Assembly (NCBI GenBank): GCA_017307285.1 | Contig: JAFKFI010000060.1 | Span: forward strand, 1-64,000 | DNA: 64,000 bases | Direction of reading: 5' to 3' | DNA from: Alphaproteobacteria bacterium | Lineage (GTDB): Bacteria; Pseudomonadota; Alphaproteobacteria; Acetobacterales; Acetobacteraceae | Part shown: positions 63,791 to 64,000 of the stretch, in pieces | Position numbering within the stretch: position 1 is the first letter of the stretch | Layout of the letters: each line of letters begins with the position of its first letter | Notes under the pieces: model-generated | What the model was told of the DNA's origin: nothing | Databases searched by the model: none | The model's input: only the letters and a program-made list of their open reading frames with translations | Program-made: the position numbers and the translations under genes

Positions 63791-64000
63791 TCAGAACACG
63801 ATATTGGTCCGCAACCCGAACACCGCCTCGTTACTCACCCGCCGCGTGGGTTCGTTCGGGTTGGGGATCCCTCCGGCCGGCGTGAAGAAATACTGGAAGT
63901 CGGGCTGCAGGGTCAGCCACGGCGCGGCCTGGTACTGATATGTGACTTCGATGAACGTCTCCGCCCCACGCTCCGGAAAAGGCACCCCCGTTTGGAACGC
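63791..64000 (-). CDS. Carbohydrate porin, OprB family (partial, N-terminus off the window)
   Basis: The last 69 residues are present: FPERGAETFIEVTYQYQAAP, WLTLQPDFQYFFTPAGG and VSNEAVFGLRTNIVF ending in Phe, the typical final strand of OprB-type outer-membrane barrels, which pass glucose and other sugars. It continues beyond 64000. Confidence 0.75.
   Translation of the reverse strand, partial: AFQTGVPFPERGAETFIEVTYQYQAAPWLTLQPDFQYFFTPAGGIPNPNEPTRRVSNEAVFGLRTNIVF

Overview
The window is GC-rich chromosomal DNA (G+C rich throughout, almost all genes end-to-end, short gaps) from an alphaproteobacterium. The gene set (ispH-thrB-rnhA order, gcvT-gcvH-gcvP behind a tandem glycine riboswitch, a DUF1127 protein, a Hint-domain protein, a PQQ-type dehydrogenase, many acyl-CoA and flavin enzymes) points to Rhodospirillales/Acetobacteraceae-like bacteria; this is an inference from gene content only, since no rRNA is present. 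Both ends cut genes: a nitroreductase on the left and an OprB-like porin on the right.

Layout. 1-5.4 kb: nitroreductase, orphan Tat-exported solute-binding protein, VOC protein, luciferase-like monooxygenase, methyltransferase with a zinc ribbon, phytochelatin-synthase-family protease. 5.4-10 kb: MFS transporter, tRNA-Leu(UAA), 2-hydroxyacid dehydrogenase, class A penicillin-binding protein. 10-17.8 kb: GNAT acetyltransferase coupled to a DUF1127 protein, LysR regulator, nitroreductase plus hydrolase, a small phage-like ORF behind a strong promoter and terminator, a broken pyrD, a HAD phosphatase, YqgE and a peroxiredoxin. 17.8-22.2 kb: frameshifted Hint gene, MetX-like hydrolase, Baeyer-Villiger-type monooxygenase. 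22.3-27 kb: glycine cleavage operon with its riboswitch. 27-33 kb: lipoprotein, ispH, a broken thrB, rnhA, a KimA-like potassium transporter coupled to a DUF4239 membrane protein. 33-38 kb: a monoheme cytochrome fused to an outer-membrane barrel (Cyc2-like architecture), a periplasmic cytochrome c, an MFS transporter and a PQQ-type quinoprotein. 38-42 kb: acyl-CoA dehydrogenase and acyl-CoA synthetase flanking a relic-rich gap. 42-50.8 kb: DUF72, AI-2E-type permease, complete liv branched-chain amino-acid-type ABC system, cyclopropane fatty acid synthase, GST. 51-55 kb: grpE-dnaK-dnaJ. 55-64 kb: metallophosphoesterase, a 1190-residue double ABC exporter, aldo/keto reductase, transglutaminase-like protein, amidohydrolase, porin end.

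Points that stand out: (1) a palindromic repeat family whose copies supply the stop codons of the adjacent genes, with compensatory changes in the stem; (2) a second, three-hairpin repeat beside tRNA-Leu; (3) pyrD and thrB both carry internal out-of-frame deletions that remove active-site segments, and the Hint gene has two frameshifts, so either this genome is losing housekeeping genes or the assembly is locally damaged; (4) a Cyc2-like porin-cytochrome next to a soluble cytochrome and a quinoprotein, which together could form an electron path across the periplasm; (5) gene relics of LigD and of a short-chain dehydrogenase, the latter followed by 33-bp tandem repeats; (6) a candidate ~83-nt terminated RNA ahead of a 77-residue ORF.
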